Below, piece by piece: positions 13,275-14,142 of a stretch of 14,142 bases of DNA. Under the pieces are notes generated by a model. That model was given only the letters and a program-made list of their open reading frames with translations. It did no database searches and was not told where the DNA came from. The stretch is from Gammaproteobacteria bacterium (GTDB lineage: Bacteria > Gemmatimonadota > Gemmatimonadetes > Longimicrobiales > Gaopeijiaceae). The DNA is taken from the NCBI GenBank assembly GCA_009843625.1, contig VYDD01000128.1, positions 1 through 14,142 of the forward strand. Direction: 5' to 3'. The number at the start of each line of letters is the position of its first letter. Positions within the stretch are counted from its first letter, which is position 1. The position numbers were made by a program, and so were the translations under genes.

Positions 13275-13914
13275 TCAGCCGAGCGGGAACACGAAGCCCG
13301 CCTGGACCGCCACGAACCTCGTCCGTTCGTCGCCCGACTGCTCCTTCAGGCCCCGGTAGTAGATCCCCTCCATGCCAACACTCGCACCGGAACTGCCGGG
13401 CAACGCCATCTCCACCCCTGCGCCCATGGCGACTCCTGCGTCATCCACCCCGCAGGCCGCCGCCAGATCGCCTGTGATTCCGCACGACAACTGCTTCCCG
13501 ACCCACGGGCCAAGGAGGACGACCAAGGACTGCGGACCAGATGTCCGGGCGCGCAGCAGCGCCGAGAACTGAAGGTTAGCTCGTCGAAAGGGTCCGGCCG
13601 CGGTCGGGCCCTCCGTCGGCGTCTCTTCCAGACCCCGCACCCCCCTTCTGGGCGTAGGCGGCACCGATCCGAAGACCGAGAGCGCCGTTGGAGTCGGGGA
13701 CCGGGAGGTCGAGGTCGGCTCCGAGGATGAGCCCCCGAACCGCGTCGGTTGCGCCACCCGGACAATCCATCTCTGGCGGACACGGATCGTAGTCGATGTG
13801 GCCGGGAACGGCCAAGCTCGCGTTGCCCACCCCGAGTCGGACGCCGAAATCTTTCTGGGCGACCGCGGCCAGCGCAGTCGGGAACAGGATCAGCACAAGC
13901 ACGATTCGGCCCAT
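13275..13914 (-). pseudogene. Outer-membrane beta-barrel protein, one frameshift
   Basis: Joined across one frameshift, the gene encodes about 212 residues of a small outer-membrane beta-barrel (PorT/OmpA-type porin-like family). The start is the ATG at 13914, with GGAGGAG six bases upstream (13921-13928). A signal peptide MGRIVLVLILFPTALAAVA is followed by the first strand KDFGVRLGVGNASLAV, a loop with two cysteines (CPPEMDC), AVRGLILGADLDLPV and GALGLRIGAAYAQKGG. The first frame stops at 13576. The other frame continues with NLQFSALLRA, SLVVLLGPWVGKQLSC, GVAMGAGVEMALPG, VGMEGIYYRGLKEQ and a barrel-type end FVAVQAGFVFPLG at 13275. The likely slip point is the six-C run at 13640-13645 (G on the coding strand); five instead of six restores one frame. 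Typical relatives are 180-250 residues, so the joined length is normal. It may be a sequencing indel, decay or a phase-variable tract. Confidence 0.8.
13640..13645 (-). repeat. Six-base homopolymer at the frameshift
   Basis: A run of six C on the plus strand (G on the coding strand) lies where the two frames of the beta-barrel gene meet. It is the longest homopolymer inside that gene and a natural site for slippage or a base-calling error. Confidence 0.55.
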
Positions 13915-13920
13915 TCGGTT

Positions 13921-13928
13921 CTCCTCCT
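13921..13928 (-). promoter_or_regulatory. Ribosome binding site of the beta-barrel gene
   Basis: The minus strand reads AGGAGGAG, ending six bases before the ATG at 13914. It fixes that start in a frame that stays open upstream to 14082. The remaining 200 bases to the window end show no gene that I can support. Confidence 0.7.
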
Positions 13929-14142
13929 GGTGGGTGGCGATGCCTCCGGATCTGGCCTTGTCAACAGCGCGTCCAGTTCCGGATCGAAGCCATACGGAAC
14001 CGTGGCGACGGAGGTTCCGCCAGCGCTGGCCGGTCCGTGCCTCGACCTGCAACGGATCAATCGGACAACCGAGCTCGAGCAACCGTCATGAGCCTTCGCT
14101 GCCGTCTCCGAATCGCTAGCATGTCCCCGACCCTAGCCCCAT

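Overview
The window is GC-rich DNA from a Gram-negative bacterium. It encodes a TonB-dependent receptor with a CarboxypepD_reg-like domain, lipoproteins with clear lipoboxes, a small outer-membrane beta-barrel and a bactofilin. The receptor type, a 6-bladed beta-propeller lipoprotein with a GQGEGPGEL-type motif and a leucine-rich-repeat remnant of the ALYHATDG...NWLSGPIP style fit Gemmatimonadota or a related FCB-group lineage. This placement is inferred from family resemblance, not from a marker gene.

Layout. Positions 2-550 (+) hold the 3' part of an unrecognised gene. A gene-free stretch with a long inverted repeat follows (551-935). Next is a minus-strand lipoprotein pair that looks like an operon: beta-propeller (1493-2650), then a Cys-rich lipoprotein (936-1430). 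After a hairpin-rich gap comes a second minus-strand pair: a ribbon-helix-helix protein (3950-4204) and an unrecognised protein (3306-3917). A gap (4205-5022) leads to a plus-strand short-chain dehydrogenase with a TTG start (5023-5841). It is convergent with a long minus-strand TonB-dependent receptor (5927-9171) that is split by one frameshift near 7460.

Beyond the receptor promoter the plus strand carries a small lipoprotein (9603-10049). A poorly coding zone follows with one possible minus-strand gene (10160-10471). Then come a small protein that looks like a phage accessory protein (11113-11340), a bactofilin (11383-11739) and a leucine-rich-repeat pseudogene with three frameshifts (11921-12315). 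About 960 bases without a convincing gene contain a striking 63-base imperfect palindrome. The window ends with a minus-strand outer-membrane beta-barrel gene (13275-13914), frameshifted probably at a six-base homopolymer.

Much of the content is envelope-directed: receptor, lipoproteins, beta-barrel and bactofilin. Coding density is low and three genes are frameshifted, so the region is either a decaying accessory region or carries residual assembly indels. No complete novel multi-gene system can be demonstrated. The best candidates for something undescribed are the ribbon-helix-helix pair without a visible ParA partner, the phage-like protein beside the bactofilin, and the 63-base palindrome.
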